This document shows positions 35,133 through 44,327 of a stretch of 64,000 nt of DNA, one piece after another. The notes under the pieces were generated by a model, which worked only from the letters and a program-made list of their open reading frames with translations, did not search any database and was not told where the DNA came from. Numbering within the stretch: the first letter of the stretch is position 1; the number at the start of each line of letters is the position of its first letter. Source of the DNA: Chitinophaga sp. Cy-1792 (GTDB taxonomy: Bacteria; Bacteroidota; Bacteroidia; Chitinophagales; Chitinophagaceae); the NCBI RefSeq assembly GCF_011752935.1, contig NZ_VWWO01000002.1:1798001-1862000 (forward strand), read 5' to 3'. Both the position numbers and the translations under genes were made by a program.

Positions 35133-36065
35133 TTAGTCCAGCTTTATTAGTCTGCTTTCTATTTCTGCGCGCTGCGCCTCAAATTGCTCCGGTAACATCA
35201 GGTGGGTGCCCAGTTCCTGAACGGGTTCATCTACGGTAAAACCTGGCTGGTCGGTGGCCAGCTCAAATAATACACCGCCCGGTTCACGGAAGTATACAGA
35301 CCTGAAATATTTTCTGTCCAGTTGTGCAGTGACATGCAGGCCTCTGTCTTCCAGTATCTGCCTGAGTTCCAGCTGTGCCGCGTCGTCGGCTACACGAAAG
35401 GCAACATGGTGTACACTGCCGCCGGCTACGTGTCCGCGTTGCTCGCCTTTGGCTTCCACGAGATCAATATAGCCGCCTTTTTCGCCGTTAGGGCCGGCGA
35501 AGCGGTAACGGTTGGTGTGGTTCTTTACCAGCGTGTAATCGAATACAGACACCAGCAGGTCGGCAGTAGGCTGTATGTCTTCCAGCGTAAGGGTAACGTG
35601 ATGGAACCCCCTGGTGGCAACATCTTCATTAATTTCTTGTGTTACCCACGGCGTTCTGTCGTCACTTTTTTCCGGTACGGTCAATTCTATTTTTAAACCA
35701 TCTCTGTCCAGGAAGGTAAGGTATACCTCACCGAATTTAGAGGAAGGTTTGTTGTAGATGATATTTTCTTTGTCCAGCCTTTTCAGCCAGAAATCCAGGC
35801 TGCCTTCGGGAACGCTGTAACCTATTTCTGTGGCCATATGCGTACCGCGTCTGCCAGTCATAATATCTTCCCAGGGGAAGAAGGTCAGGATGGTGCCAGG
35901 TGTGCCTTTTTCATCTCCATAATAGAAGTGATAGGTGTTAGGATCGTCAAAATTGACGGTTTTCTTAACAAACCTCAGCCCCATTACCCGGGTATAAAAA
36001 TCATAGTTCTTCTTCGCATTTCCTGAGATCGCCGTTACGTGATGTATTCCTTCTATCTTACCCAT
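35133..36065 (-). CDS. Ring-cleaving dioxygenase (MhqO-like, VOC superfamily)
   Basis: A 310-residue protein made of two glyoxalase/VOC modules, about 5-125 and 150-285. Metal-ligand-like positions include GIHHVTAI near the N terminus, FHHVTLTLEDI, SVHHVAFRV and the Glu in FREPGGVLFELATDQPGF. Such enzymes use a metal and oxygen to open hydroquinone or catechol rings. It heads the esterase, OsmC and Fe-S genes, after a terminator that follows YceI. No MarR-type MhqR regulator is adjacent. Confidence 0.88.
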   Translation of the reverse strand: MGKIEGIHHVTAISGNAKKNYDFYTRVMGLRFVKKTVNFDDPNTYHFYYGDEKGTPGTILTFFPWEDIMTGRRGTHMATEIGYSVPEGSLDFWLKRLDKENIIYNKPSSKFGEVYLTFLDRDGLKIELTVPEKSDDRTPWVTQEINEDVATRGFHHVTLTLEDIQPTADLLVSVFDYTLVKNHTNRYRFAGPNGEKGGYIDLVEAKGEQRGHVAGGSVHHVAFRVADDAAQLELRQILEDRGLHVTAQLDRKYFRSVYFREPGGVLFELATDQPGFTVDEPVQELGTHLMLPEQFEAQRAEIESRLIKLD

Positions 36066-36082
36066 AATTCCTGATTTTAATT

Positions 36083-36110
36083 AAAAAAGTCCCGCCAGCT
36101 GGGCGGGACC
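36083..36110 (-). terminator. Intrinsic terminator after yceI (minus strand)
   Basis: GTCCCGCC (36089-36096) and GGCGGGAC (36102-36109). Read on the minus strand the stem is followed by a T-run (36083-36088 complement). It probably limits read-through from yceI into the dioxygenase operon. Confidence 0.82.
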
Positions 36111-36116
36111 GGTTAT

Positions 36117-36653
36117 TTATGATTTCTTCAGCATCTGTACTTCACAGTGAATTTTTACTTCATCACTTACCATTACACCGCCTGCTTCAGTTACCGCATT
36201 CCAGTTCAGCCCGAAATCCTTACGGTTGATTTTTCCGGTGATGGTAAATCCCGCTTTGGTATTGCCCCACGGATCTTTTACCACGCCACCGAATTCAACG
36301 GCCAGCTTAATGTTTTTGGTTACATCCCGGATGGTCAGATCACCATAGAGATTGTAAGAACCGTCATTATCTACATTCTCATATTTGGTGGCCGCAAACT
36401 TGATATAGCGGTATTTATCTACGTCGAAGAAGTCCGGCGAACGCAGGTGCCCGTCGCGTTGTTCATTACCGGTACTGATGCCGTCCACGTCTACCGCTAC
36501 ATTCACCTTGGCAGTCATGAAATCTTCGTCTTCGGTTTCTGCCTCTACCGTAAATGAATTGAATTTACCTCTGATATTGGTGATCATCAGGTGTCTGATA
36601 CTGAAACCAAGTTCGCTGTGATCTGCATCTGAAACCCAGGTTGTTTTTGCCAT
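36117..36653 (-). CDS. YceI family lipid-binding protein
   Basis: A 178-residue protein of the YceI beta-barrel lipocalin-like fold: DADHSELGFSIRHLMITNIRGKF, RDGHLRSPDFFDVDKYRYIKFAA, YNLYGDLTIRDVTKNI. Family members bind isoprenoids or amphiphiles. No signal peptide is seen, so this one may be cytoplasmic. First gene of the minus-strand stress group, separated from the next by a terminator. Confidence 0.9.
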   Translation of the reverse strand: MAKTTWVSDADHSELGFSIRHLMITNIRGKFNSFTVEAETEDEDFMTAKVNVAVDVDGISTGNEQRDGHLRSPDFFDVDKYRYIKFAATKYENVDNDGSYNLYGDLTIRDVTKNIKLAVEFGGVVKDPWGNTKAGFTITGKINRKDFGLNWNAVTEAGGVMVSDEVKIHCEVQMLKKS

Positions 36654-36971
36654 GAGTGATAATGGTTTTATGATAAATGAAATTTGATACTTCGTTTTAA
36701 CGGAGGCGCCTTTTAGCTTAACAAGCCCGGGAGGCTATTGTTCATCCGTTGATATGTCAAAGGTCAACATTTAACGATTGCCCGGAAATGGACTTTTTAC
36801 AGTTAATCATGCACAAAATGTATCTCTTTAAAGATAAGGAATATAATGCATGTCTGACACTTATCTGTTTAATCTTCAAGTTTTTTCGAATAGTACAAAC
36901 ATTATCCATAAATAATTGTTTATCTGTCGGGAGTCTATCCAACAGGCGCCGCTGTTCTGAAAAAAATACGT
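36654..36971. other. Divergent intergenic region, no gene seen
   Basis: A 318-bp, mostly AT-rich interval between yceI (minus) and the TolC gene (plus). Weak symmetries occur (TATCT/AGATA around 36820; AACAG-N6-CTGTT at 36941-36956), but I see no convincing promoter match or gene. Confidence 0.5.
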
Positions 36972-38432
36972 ATGAAACAAATACCGGTCATCATCTTCCC
37001 ACTCATCTGTACAATTAGCGTTTCTGCCCAGCAAAACGGGGGAGAACTGACGTTGAAGGACTGTTACCGGATTGCGAAACAGGGTAATGTGGTCGTTCAG
37101 CAGGCGCAACACTCCCTTAAAGCAAGAGAGTATGCCCTTCAGGCTGATAACCGGGCCTACTACCCTAAAGTAGACCTGCTGGCCGGTTACAATTACCTCG
37201 GTCAGCCGCTGAAAATAAACCTGCAGCAGGTAAAAGATGGTGTGGTCAATGGTTCTGCGGCACAAAGCGCCAATACTGCCAACGAGGTTTATCACCAGAT
37301 TACCGGCCAGAACCTGCCACAGGCAGCCCAGGACAAAATCGCTGCAGCCACTAAAACCCTTATCAACGCATTCTATCCTGACTATAACCCCGAACTGGCC
37401 AAACAATCCTACTTTACCGCCGGACTCTTTCTGCGCCAGCCGATTTATATGGGTGGAAAGATCACTGCTGCCCAGGACCTGGCAAAAGCCAATGTTCGTG
37501 CAGGTGAATTTAATCAGCAACTGGTAGAAAAAGAGCTAAGTTTCGGTATTAGCGCACAATACCTGCGTATACTGTACCTGAACACCATCATGGCACACGA
37601 AGCCGTGATCGTAGACGCCTTCCGTAAAAACAGGGACTACGCCACATCGCTGAAAGATAACCAGATACTTCCGCCATACCTGCTCAACTGGGCCCGCGTG
37701 TCGTACACCCAGGCCATCAACAGGTATGCGAATCTTGAACTGGACAAACAGAACGCCCTGCTGGAACTGAATAAATTACTAGGTCAGCCGCTGGGTACAC
37801 CTATAACGATTACGGATACACTCCGTTATTCGGATTATAATATAGGTAGAGATACCACATTGGACCTGGAGAATAACGCCACTTACCGCCTGGTACAAAA
37901 TACCGAATCGCAGGCGCAGGTGGCTGTGAAGGCCACCAGGTCTTTGTCGATGCCCAATATTTTTGCGATCGGTAACGTAAACCTTTACCAGAAAGACCTG
38001 CCGGTAACGGTACCACCATGGCTGGTAGGTGTGGAAATGCAATGGAATATCTTCGACGGATTCTCCCGCGTAAAGCGTACCCGCGCCAGTCAGCAGCTGG
38101 TGGAAGAAGCTAAACTGGCAGCAGAAAATACTAAATCCAACCTGGAGCTGAAACTGGCTATTGCGAAAAATAAAATGGCTTCGCTACGTAATACGGTAGC
38201 CAGTCTGGATAGTGCCCGACAGCAATCCCGGATAACCACCACGCTGATCACCGACCGGATGCAAAATGAATTGTCGTCCGTAAAGGATGTCAACGATGCT
38301 TTGCTGATGGAGGAAGAAATGGAGAAAACCTACTATACCGCTGTACTGGGCTATTACCTGGCTATGGCCGAGTACTGGAATGTCCTCGGAACCCCTGAGG
38401 AATTTGCTGTTTACATTGACGGAACGAAATAA
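36972..38432 (+). CDS. TolC family outer-membrane efflux protein
   Basis: A 486-residue protein with a signal peptide (ending SVSAQQ) and two OEP repeats (about 25-240 and 255-470) that form the trimeric barrel and alpha-helical tunnel. It starts a four-gene operon with a membrane fusion protein (10 nt downstream) and two ABC-2 permeases, so it supplies the outer-membrane exit duct. Confidence 0.9.
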   Translation: MKQIPVIIFPLICTISVSAQQNGGELTLKDCYRIAKQGNVVVQQAQHSLKAREYALQADNRAYYPKVDLLAGYNYLGQPLKINLQQVKDGVVNGSAAQSANTANEVYHQITGQNLPQAAQDKIAAATKTLINAFYPDYNPELAKQSYFTAGLFLRQPIYMGGKITAAQDLAKANVRAGEFNQQLVEKELSFGISAQYLRILYLNTIMAHEAVIVDAFRKNRDYATSLKDNQILPPYLLNWARVSYTQAINRYANLELDKQNALLELNKLLGQPLGTPITITDTLRYSDYNIGRDTTLDLENNATYRLVQNTESQAQVAVKATRSLSMPNIFAIGNVNLYQKDLPVTVPPWLVGVEMQWNIFDGFSRVKRTRASQQLVEEAKLAAENTKSNLELKLAIAKNKMASLRNTVASLDSARQQSRITTTLITDRMQNELSSVKDVNDALLMEEEMEKTYYTAVLGYYLAMAEYWNVLGTPEEFAVYIDGTK

Positions 38433-38442
38433 ACGTAAGCTA

Positions 38443-39432
38443 ATGAGTAACTTCTTTAAGAACTATTGGGCCTTGCTGGTACCTGTTGTGATCATCCTGA
38501 TCGCATTGTTCTTCTTTGTGAAAAGGCCTGAACAGCCCGATAACAGCGTGATAGGTATGGTAGATGCTGATTATGTGGATGTGGCCGCCGAATTCCCCGG
38601 CCGCCTCGATAGCCTGCTGGTTAAACAGGGAGATACCGTTAGCAGAGGACAGCTCCTCGGTGTACTGCGTTCTACCGAAATCAACGCCATCAGAAACCAG
38701 GCACTGGCAGCCATAGACGCAGCACAGAGCCAGCTGACACTGCTGCAGAAAGGCGCCCGGCCAGAGGTGATAAAAGCGGCTGATAATCTCTATAAAATAA
38801 CACAGGACCAATATGAGTTGATGCAGAAAACCTACAAACGCATGGAGAACCTCTTCAGCGACGAAGTGATATCCGGACAGGAAAAAGACCTGGTATACTT
38901 CAAATTGCAGGCTTCCAAAAAAGAAATGGAGACGGCAAAACTGAATATGGACATGCTGGAGCAGGGAAGCCGGCCGGAGCTGATTACCGCCGCGGCAGCC
39001 ATTCTGCGCCAGGCAAAGGAAGGTTACGAGTTAACAAAATCACTGGCAGATAAAACATACATCCACGCACCCAGCGATGGTATTATCAACTCTATGGTGA
39101 TTGAAGAAGGAGAAATTGTTTCTATCGGCTATCCGTTAATTACTATACAGAAACCTGGTACCTATCACGTACGCTTTAATATCCGGCAAGACCAGATGGA
39201 CAAGCTGAAAACCGGAACAGTGGTGCAAATGACTGTTCCCGGCTGTAAGCCCGAAAAGTTTGATGCAAAGCTGGAGAAAGTAGCACCTTCCCTCACTTTC
39301 GCTAACTGGGTGCCTGTAAAGGCCAAAGGTGATTTTGAACTGCGCACTTTTACCGTTGATTTCAAACCTGTAAATGAGTCGGCCATCGCCGGGTTGCGCC
39401 CTGGTATGACTGCCTCCATGGACCTGCCATGA
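38443..39432 (+). CDS. HlyD/EmrA-type periplasmic adaptor (membrane fusion protein)
   Basis: A 329-residue protein. One N-terminal membrane helix (about 8-27) is followed by a biotinyl-lipoyl-like half (LVKQGDTVSRGQLLGVL), a long coiled-coil hairpin (about 75-190) and the second lipoyl half with beta-barrel (IHAPSDGII, GLRPGMTASM). It links the inner-membrane pump to TolC. The start at 38443 is just past the TolC stop; the final ATGA overlaps the next gene. Confidence 0.9.
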   Translation: MSNFFKNYWALLVPVVIILIALFFFVKRPEQPDNSVIGMVDADYVDVAAEFPGRLDSLLVKQGDTVSRGQLLGVLRSTEINAIRNQALAAIDAAQSQLTLLQKGARPEVIKAADNLYKITQDQYELMQKTYKRMENLFSDEVISGQEKDLVYFKLQASKKEMETAKLNMDMLEQGSRPELITAAAAILRQAKEGYELTKSLADKTYIHAPSDGIINSMVIEEGEIVSIGYPLITIQKPGTYHVRFNIRQDQMDKLKTGTVVQMTVPGCKPEKFDAKLEKVAPSLTFANWVPVKAKGDFELRTFTVDFKPVNESAIAGLRPGMTASMDLP

Positions 39433-40592
39433 TCGCTACCTGGAACATATTTCTGCGTGAATGGAAGCGCATACTGACATTGCCAATACATTATGTGGCA
39501 CTGCTGATTGTGCCTGCGGTTATCTGTCTGGTATATGCATTTATCTATAATAATAAATTCGCGAAAGACTTGCCGGTGGCCATCTGGGACGAAGCGCATT
39601 CCCCATTGTCGCGGCAGCTCACCTTCATGCTGGAGGAAACGGAATCTATACATATTACCCACCAGATAAATAACCAGGGTGAGCTGGAGAAGCTCATGAA
39701 AGAAGGGAAGATCCAGGCTGCCGTTCATTTTCCGGCTACGCTGGATAATGATATCAAAAGCAGGCATCCGGTGACAGTCACCATTTACGCCAATGCAGCC
39801 TCGCTGGTTACGAGTAAGCTGATATATAAAGATGCCGCACAGGTGATTATTACCGGGTCTTCCGGTGTTATTCTCCAGAAGCTGGTGAAAAAAGGTATGC
39901 CGCAGAGCAGGGCCATGGCATTGGTATTGCCGGTTAACATGCACGGCTATACGTTGTATAATCCCCGCTATGATTACCAGGCCTACCTGGTGCCGGGTCT
40001 GATAGCCGTGGCTTTGCAGATGATTATCATCATGGTGGCCGTGCTGACACTGAACTACGAAGTGAATACCGGTACTTTCAATGACCTGGTGCAAACCTCC
40101 GGTGGATCAGCGTCTGCGGTGATATCAGGCAAGGCGCTGGCGCATCTTTCCGTTGCCTGGATCAATTATATCCTGGTGCTGTTTATCATGTTTCCCATCT
40201 TCACCGGCGGACAAATCGGCTCCAATGGCCCGTTGTTCGTTATGTACACACTGCTGGCCATTGCCTGTATCGGCGTAGGCATGATGGTGAGTGCTGTGGT
40301 GGATGATGTGATGGTAGCCTGCGACCTCGGACTGTTCTATACTTCGCCGGCATTTGTGTTCAGTGGGTTCACCTTTCCACGCTGGGCCATGCCCTGGTAT
40401 GACCAGTTTTATGCTTACCTGATGCCGTTTACGCCTTTCCTGGACTCATTCTTCAAGGTGTATTTCATGGAACTGCCATTGAAATATTGTTATACAGAGA
40501 TCAGCCACCTGATGATTTTTATTGTGGTAACCTACCCGGTAGCAATTATTGTTTACCAGCGGAAGATTAAAACAGCCCTGCAACATGCCTGA
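39429..40592 (+). CDS. ABC-2 type transporter permease (YhhJ/YbhR-like)
   Basis: A 387-residue permease with an N-terminal membrane helix (about 20-38), a large extracytoplasmic domain (about 40-170) and five membrane segments in the C-terminal half. It belongs to the ABC2_membrane_3 group, which normally needs a separate ATPase. Translation is coupled to the adaptor (ATGA overlap, 4 nt) and to the next permease (8-nt overlap). Confidence 0.88.
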   Translation: MIATWNIFLREWKRILTLPIHYVALLIVPAVICLVYAFIYNNKFAKDLPVAIWDEAHSPLSRQLTFMLEETESIHITHQINNQGELEKLMKEGKIQAAVHFPATLDNDIKSRHPVTVTIYANAASLVTSKLIYKDAAQVIITGSSGVILQKLVKKGMPQSRAMALVLPVNMHGYTLYNPRYDYQAYLVPGLIAVALQMIIIMVAVLTLNYEVNTGTFNDLVQTSGGSASAVISGKALAHLSVAWINYILVLFIMFPIFTGGQIGSNGPLFVMYTLLAIACIGVGMMVSAVVDDVMVACDLGLFYTSPAFVFSGFTFPRWAMPWYDQFYAYLMPFTPFLDSFFKVYFMELPLKYCYTEISHLMIFIVVTYPVAIIVYQRKIKTALQHA

Positions 40593-41766
40593 TTTGTTTA
40601 AAAATATCGGTAAGGTTTTTCTGAGAGAACTGACATTGATCGCCAAAGATCATAGTCTGCTGCTTACCTTGCTGCTGGCCCCGCTGATCTATGCCTTTTT
40701 CTATGGCAGTATCTACGCCTATAAAGTGGAAGAGAAAGTGAAGCTGGGGGTGGTAGATGAAGATAATACCAGTTTGTCACGCACCTTTATTAACCAGGTG
40801 GGGGATCTCCAGATAACAGATATTACCCGGATGCGCAATATGCAGGATGCGCAAAAGAGCATGTACCTGGGCAATACGCAGGGTTTCCTGTTTATTCCCA
40901 AAGGAATGGAAAGTAATATACTGGCCCTGAAACAGGCTGATATCGTACTGGCGGTAAATGGTGCCAGGTTCCTGCCTTCCAGTGAACTAACCATGGCTGT
41001 TACCAATATTGCGATGGCGGTAGGGGCGGGGGTGCGACTCCAATACAATGAAAAGAAAGGTAATAATTCAGATATCGCCATGCGGGAGGCAATGCCCGTA
41101 AACCTGGACTACAGGCCCCTGTACAATACACGTAGCAGCTACGGTGGCTTTCTGCTGCCAGGGCTCCTGGCACTGATTCTTCAGCAAACATTGCTGATAG
41201 GCCTCGCCGAAAGTGTGGCGCTGGACAGGCAACATAAACACTTTCCGCAGTTGCTGGGCCTGGCTGGCAACAGCCTGTCTACTGCCCTGTGGGGGAAAGG
41301 CCTGTTCTATTTCATCTTGTACTGTGCCTATGCGGCCTTTTTCATGACGGTCAACTACCGCACCTTCGACATCCCTTTCCGCGGGCATCCGTTCGATGTT
41401 TCCATCGCTTTCATACTTTTTATCCTCACCCTGATACCGATGGGTTTCTTATTGGGTACCCTTTTTAAGGGGCAACTGCTCACTGCGCAACTTATGGTAT
41501 TTTCTACTTATCCGTTCTTCCTGCTGAGTGGCCTGGCCTGGCCGTACGACAGTCTGCCGCCGTTTATGCAGGGCCTGTCATCGCTGCTGCCAACTACACC
41601 GTTTATGAAGCTATACGTCTCTATTGTGCAGTCGGGGGCCACCCTGAGCGATAACCATGGGGCCATCATTCACCTGATGGTATTGTGGATATTTTATGTA
41701 ATGCTTGCCCTGTGGAGGCTTTCAGTTATTAATCGCCGTCAGCAGGCCATGGTGGCTGCAATATAG
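40585..41766 (+). CDS. ABC-2 type transporter permease, second subunit
   Basis: A 393-residue permease with the same layout as its neighbour: N-terminal helix (LLLTLLLAPLIYAFFYGSIY), extracytoplasmic domain and five or six C-terminal helices. The pair should form a heterodimer. No nucleotide-binding protein gene lies in the operon, which would be required for ATP-driven transport. The start at 40585 overlaps the upstream stop by 8 nt. Confidence 0.87.
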   Translation: MPDLFKNIGKVFLRELTLIAKDHSLLLTLLLAPLIYAFFYGSIYAYKVEEKVKLGVVDEDNTSLSRTFINQVGDLQITDITRMRNMQDAQKSMYLGNTQGFLFIPKGMESNILALKQADIVLAVNGARFLPSSELTMAVTNIAMAVGAGVRLQYNEKKGNNSDIAMREAMPVNLDYRPLYNTRSSYGGFLLPGLLALILQQTLLIGLAESVALDRQHKHFPQLLGLAGNSLSTALWGKGLFYFILYCAYAAFFMTVNYRTFDIPFRGHPFDVSIAFILFILTLIPMGFLLGTLFKGQLLTAQLMVFSTYPFFLLSGLAWPYDSLPPFMQGLSSLLPTTPFMKLYVSIVQSGATLSDNHGAIIHLMVLWIFYVMLALWRLSVINRRQQAMVAAI

Positions 41767-41793
41767 GTATTTGTATGGTTAGGTTCAATGCAA

Positions 41794-41801
41794 TATCTTT
41801 G
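41794..41801 (+). promoter_or_regulatory. -7 promoter element TATCTTTG, 7 nt before an ATG
   Basis: A TAnnTTTG element whose last G is 7 nt from the ATG at 41809. A transcript from this promoter would begin at or within a few bases of the start codon. Confidence 0.6.
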
Positions 41802-41808
41802 CTGCCGG

Positions 41809-43164
41809 ATGTATGCAATTGTTGATATAGAAACCACCGGCGGTCATGCCAGTGCAAACGGAATTACGGAAATCGCCATATATGTTTATGACGGGAGAGA
41901 GCTGGTGCAGCATTACGAAACATTGGTAAACCCAGGTATCCCGATCCCATATTACATTACCACGCTCACGGGTATTTCCAACGAGATGGTGGCAGAAGCA
42001 CCGCCATTCTCCGCAGTGGCGCCTATGATTTTCAGTTTACTGAAAGATAATATCTTCGTTGCCCACAACGTCAATTTTGATTATTCCTTCGTAAAATATC
42101 ATTTGCTGGAAGCCGGTTTCGATCTGCAATCGAAGAAATTATGTACTGTCAGGTTAGGTAGGAAGATCTTCCCGGGTTTGCCTTCGTATAGTCTGGGCAA
42201 TATCTGCCGGCATTTCCAGATACCTATAAATGGCCGCCACCGGGCTTCGGGCGATGCAGAAGCTACCATGAAACTCTTTGGCCTGCTGTTGCAGCATGAT
42301 ACTGCAAACGCTATTGCAGCCGTCCTCAAAGGTGGCTCCAAAGAACAGTTCCTGCCTCCAAATCTGCCACCAGAGCAGGTGAAAGCACTTCCTTCCGATC
42401 CTGGGGTATATTATTTCCATGACCAGAAAGGGAAAGTAGTGTACGTGGGCAAGGCCAGAGACCTGAAAAAACGCGTCAACAGCCACTTTACAGGTAATAA
42501 TCCCGGCCGCCAGCGTCAGAATTTTTTACGTACCATCCATAGCATCACCTTTCAGCCTACTGCCACGGAACTGATGGCCTGTATCCTGGAATCTGTGGAG
42601 ATAAAGCGTCTGTGGCCACCTTTCAATACCTCACAGAAACATATAGAGTTCCGCTATGGGTTCTATCTCTTCGAAGATCAGTCCGGGTACCTGCGCCTGG
42701 CCATAGAAAAACGACGTAAGCACAGTCACCCTGTACATAGTTTCAATCTCCTCGTAGATGGCCATCGCATGTTGCGGACGCTTATCCGTGAATTTGAGTT
42801 GTGCCCTAAACTCTGTTTTATGCAGAAAGATGAAGGCACCTGCGCAGGCATTACCGCGCAAACCTGCCATGGGGCCTGCAGGAGAGAAGAAGAGCCTGTC
42901 GTTTATAACGCCCGTGTGATGGCTGCCATCAACTACCTGCAACAGCAGCAACCTTCTGTAACCATTATTGACAAAGGACTACAGCCAGGCGAAAAAAGCT
43001 GTATCCTGATGGAAAAAGGTAAATTCTATGGCATGGGTTATTTCCCCGAACATCTGGTAGCAGATCAGCTGGCCATCAGGGAATACCTGACGCCATACCC
43101 CGAAAATGAAACCATTATAGGCTTGCTGAGGCCTTATGCCACAGGGATTTCAGGAGATTTGTAA
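41809..43164 (+). CDS. DnaQ-type exonuclease fused to a UvrC-like GIY-YIG nuclease
   Basis: A 451-residue fusion. The N-terminal DEDDh exonuclease (about 1-165) shows DIETTGG (exo I), HNVNFDYSF (exo II) and [10 protein letters not shown] (exo III with His and Asp). The GIY-YIG domain (about 200-275) shows [27 protein letters not shown]. The C-terminal part includes the Cys-rich [24 protein letters not shown], reminiscent of UvrC/Cho accessory folds. It probably trims or incises damaged DNA. Likely leaderless, since the promoter -7 box ends 7 nt before the ATG. Confidence 0.88.
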   Translation: MYAIVDIETTGGHASANGITEIAIYVYDGRELVQHYETLVNPGIPIPYYITTLTGISNEMVAEAPPFSAVAPMIFSLLKDNIFVAHNVNFDYSFVKYHLLEAGFDLQSKKLCTVRLGRKIFPGLPSYSLGNICRHFQIPINGRHRASGDAEATMKLFGLLLQHDTANAIAAVLKGGSKEQFLPPNLPPEQVKALPSDPGVYYFHDQKGKVVYVGKARDLKKRVNSHFTGNNPGRQRQNFLRTIHSITFQPTATELMACILESVEIKRLWPPFNTSQKHIEFRYGFYLFEDQSGYLRLAIEKRRKHSHPVHSFNLLVDGHRMLRTLIREFELCPKLCFMQKDEGTCAGITAQTCHGACRREEEPVVYNARVMAAINYLQQQQPSVTIIDKGLQPGEKSCILMEKGKFYGMGYFPEHLVADQLAIREYLTPYPENETIIGLLRPYATGISGDL

Positions 43165-43207
43165 GAAAAAATCCGCATGGGTTGCAACAAGTCATGTGTT
43201 TCGTATT

Positions 43208-43215
43208 TACTTTTG
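43208..43215 (+). promoter_or_regulatory. -7 promoter element TACTTTTG for purC
   Basis: A TAnnTTTG match 47 nt before the purC ATG at 43263. Confidence 0.45.
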
Positions 43216-43262
43216 CAGCGCGAAAAGTGCTTAAAACTTCATTATATATTAATTCTTTATTC

Positions 43263-44195
43263 ATGTTAGAGTCAAAATTCAACCTGCCTGGTCAGACAGC
43301 TTTCTATAAAGGGAAAGTACGTGATGTATACACCATTGAGGATAAACTGATGGTAATGGTAGCTAGCGACCGTATCTCTGCATTTGATGTGGTATTACCT
43401 CGCCCTATTCCCTACAAAGGTCAGGTGTTGAATCAGGTGGCTGCCATCATGCTGGAAGCTACAAAAGATATTGTACCTAACTGGGTAAAATCTACTCCGC
43501 TGCCTAATACTACCATCGGTCTGAAATGTGAGACCTTCCCTGTGGAAATGGTGGTTCGCGGAAACCTCACCGGCCATGCCTGGAGGACTTACAAAACCGG
43601 TCAGCGTGTACTCTGCGGCGTTACCATGCCGGAAGGACTGAAAGAAAATGATTTCTTCCCTGCACCTATCATTACACCTACCACCAAAGCACATGAAGGC
43701 CACGACGAAGATATCTCCCGTGAAGAAATCCTCGCAAAAGGACTGATCAGCAAAGAAGATTACGAGCAGCTGGAGAAATATACCCTGGCGCTATTCGCGA
43801 AAGGTAAGGAGCTGGCAGCAGCACGTGGGCTGATACTGGTAGATACCAAATATGAATTCGGTAAAATCGGTGACAAGATCTACGTAATCGATGAGATCCA
43901 TACCCCGGATTCTTCCCGTTACTTCTATGCTGAAGGATATGAAGAGAACCAGAAAGCCGGCAACCCGCAGAAACAACTGTCTAAGGAGTTTGTACGCGAA
44001 TGGCTGATGGCAAATGGTTTCCAGGGTAAGGAAGGACAGGTGGTTCCTGAAATGACCGATGAGTTTGTGCAAACGGTAAGTGATCGTTATATCGAGCTGT
44101 TCGAAAACATCACCGGCCAGCAATTCGTGAAGGAAGATGTTTCCGATGCGGATGCACAGGCAAGAATCATAGCTGAACTGAAAAATCTGCTTTAA
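43263..44195 (+). CDS. purC: Phosphoribosylaminoimidazole-succinocarboxamide synthase (SAICAR synthetase)
   Basis: A 310-residue purine-biosynthesis enzyme that joins CAIR and aspartate with ATP hydrolysis. Seen: KGKVRDVY near the N terminus, [16 protein letters not shown], and [15 protein letters not shown] with the ligand Asp/Glu. The length matches the long (eukaryote-like, ~310 residue) class rather than the ~240-residue bacterial class. The start at 43263 begins the conserved domain; upstream codons overlap the promoter. Stand-alone gene with its own terminator. Confidence 0.95.
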   Translation: MLESKFNLPGQTAFYKGKVRDVYTIEDKLMVMVASDRISAFDVVLPRPIPYKGQVLNQVAAIMLEATKDIVPNWVKSTPLPNTTIGLKCETFPVEMVVRGNLTGHAWRTYKTGQRVLCGVTMPEGLKENDFFPAPIITPTTKAHEGHDEDISREEILAKGLISKEDYEQLEKYTLALFAKGKELAAARGLILVDTKYEFGKIGDKIYVIDEIHTPDSSRYFYAEGYEENQKAGNPQKQLSKEFVREWLMANGFQGKEGQVVPEMTDEFVQTVSDRYIELFENITGQQFVKEDVSDADAQARIIAELKNLL

Positions 44196-44219
44196 TATAG
44201 CGGTATTCCATATAACTAA

Positions 44220-44252
44220 TGACGGGGCGGCAGATATGCTGCCCCGTTTCTG
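44220..44252 (+). terminator. Hairpin terminator after purC
   Basis: ACGGGG...CAG pairs with CTGCCCCGT (with a CGG bulge on the left arm), followed by a T-rich stretch. Confidence 0.7.
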
Positions 44253-44300
44253 TTTGTTACCACTGGTAAAATCAGTGATTCCCCGAATCCTATAAAGTCC

Positions 44301-44308
44301 TATTTTTG
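44301..44308 (+). promoter_or_regulatory. -7 promoter element TATTTTTG for the ABC exporter
   Basis: A TAnnTTTG match ending 19 nt before the TTG start at 44328. Confidence 0.45.
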
Positions 44309-44327
44309 TTGTCAAATAGTTAGGCTT

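Noticed and set aside
36941..36956. AACAG-N6-CTGTT as a TetR operator for the TolC operon
   Set aside because: Arms of only five bases, no TetR gene nearby, and such pairs occur often by chance.
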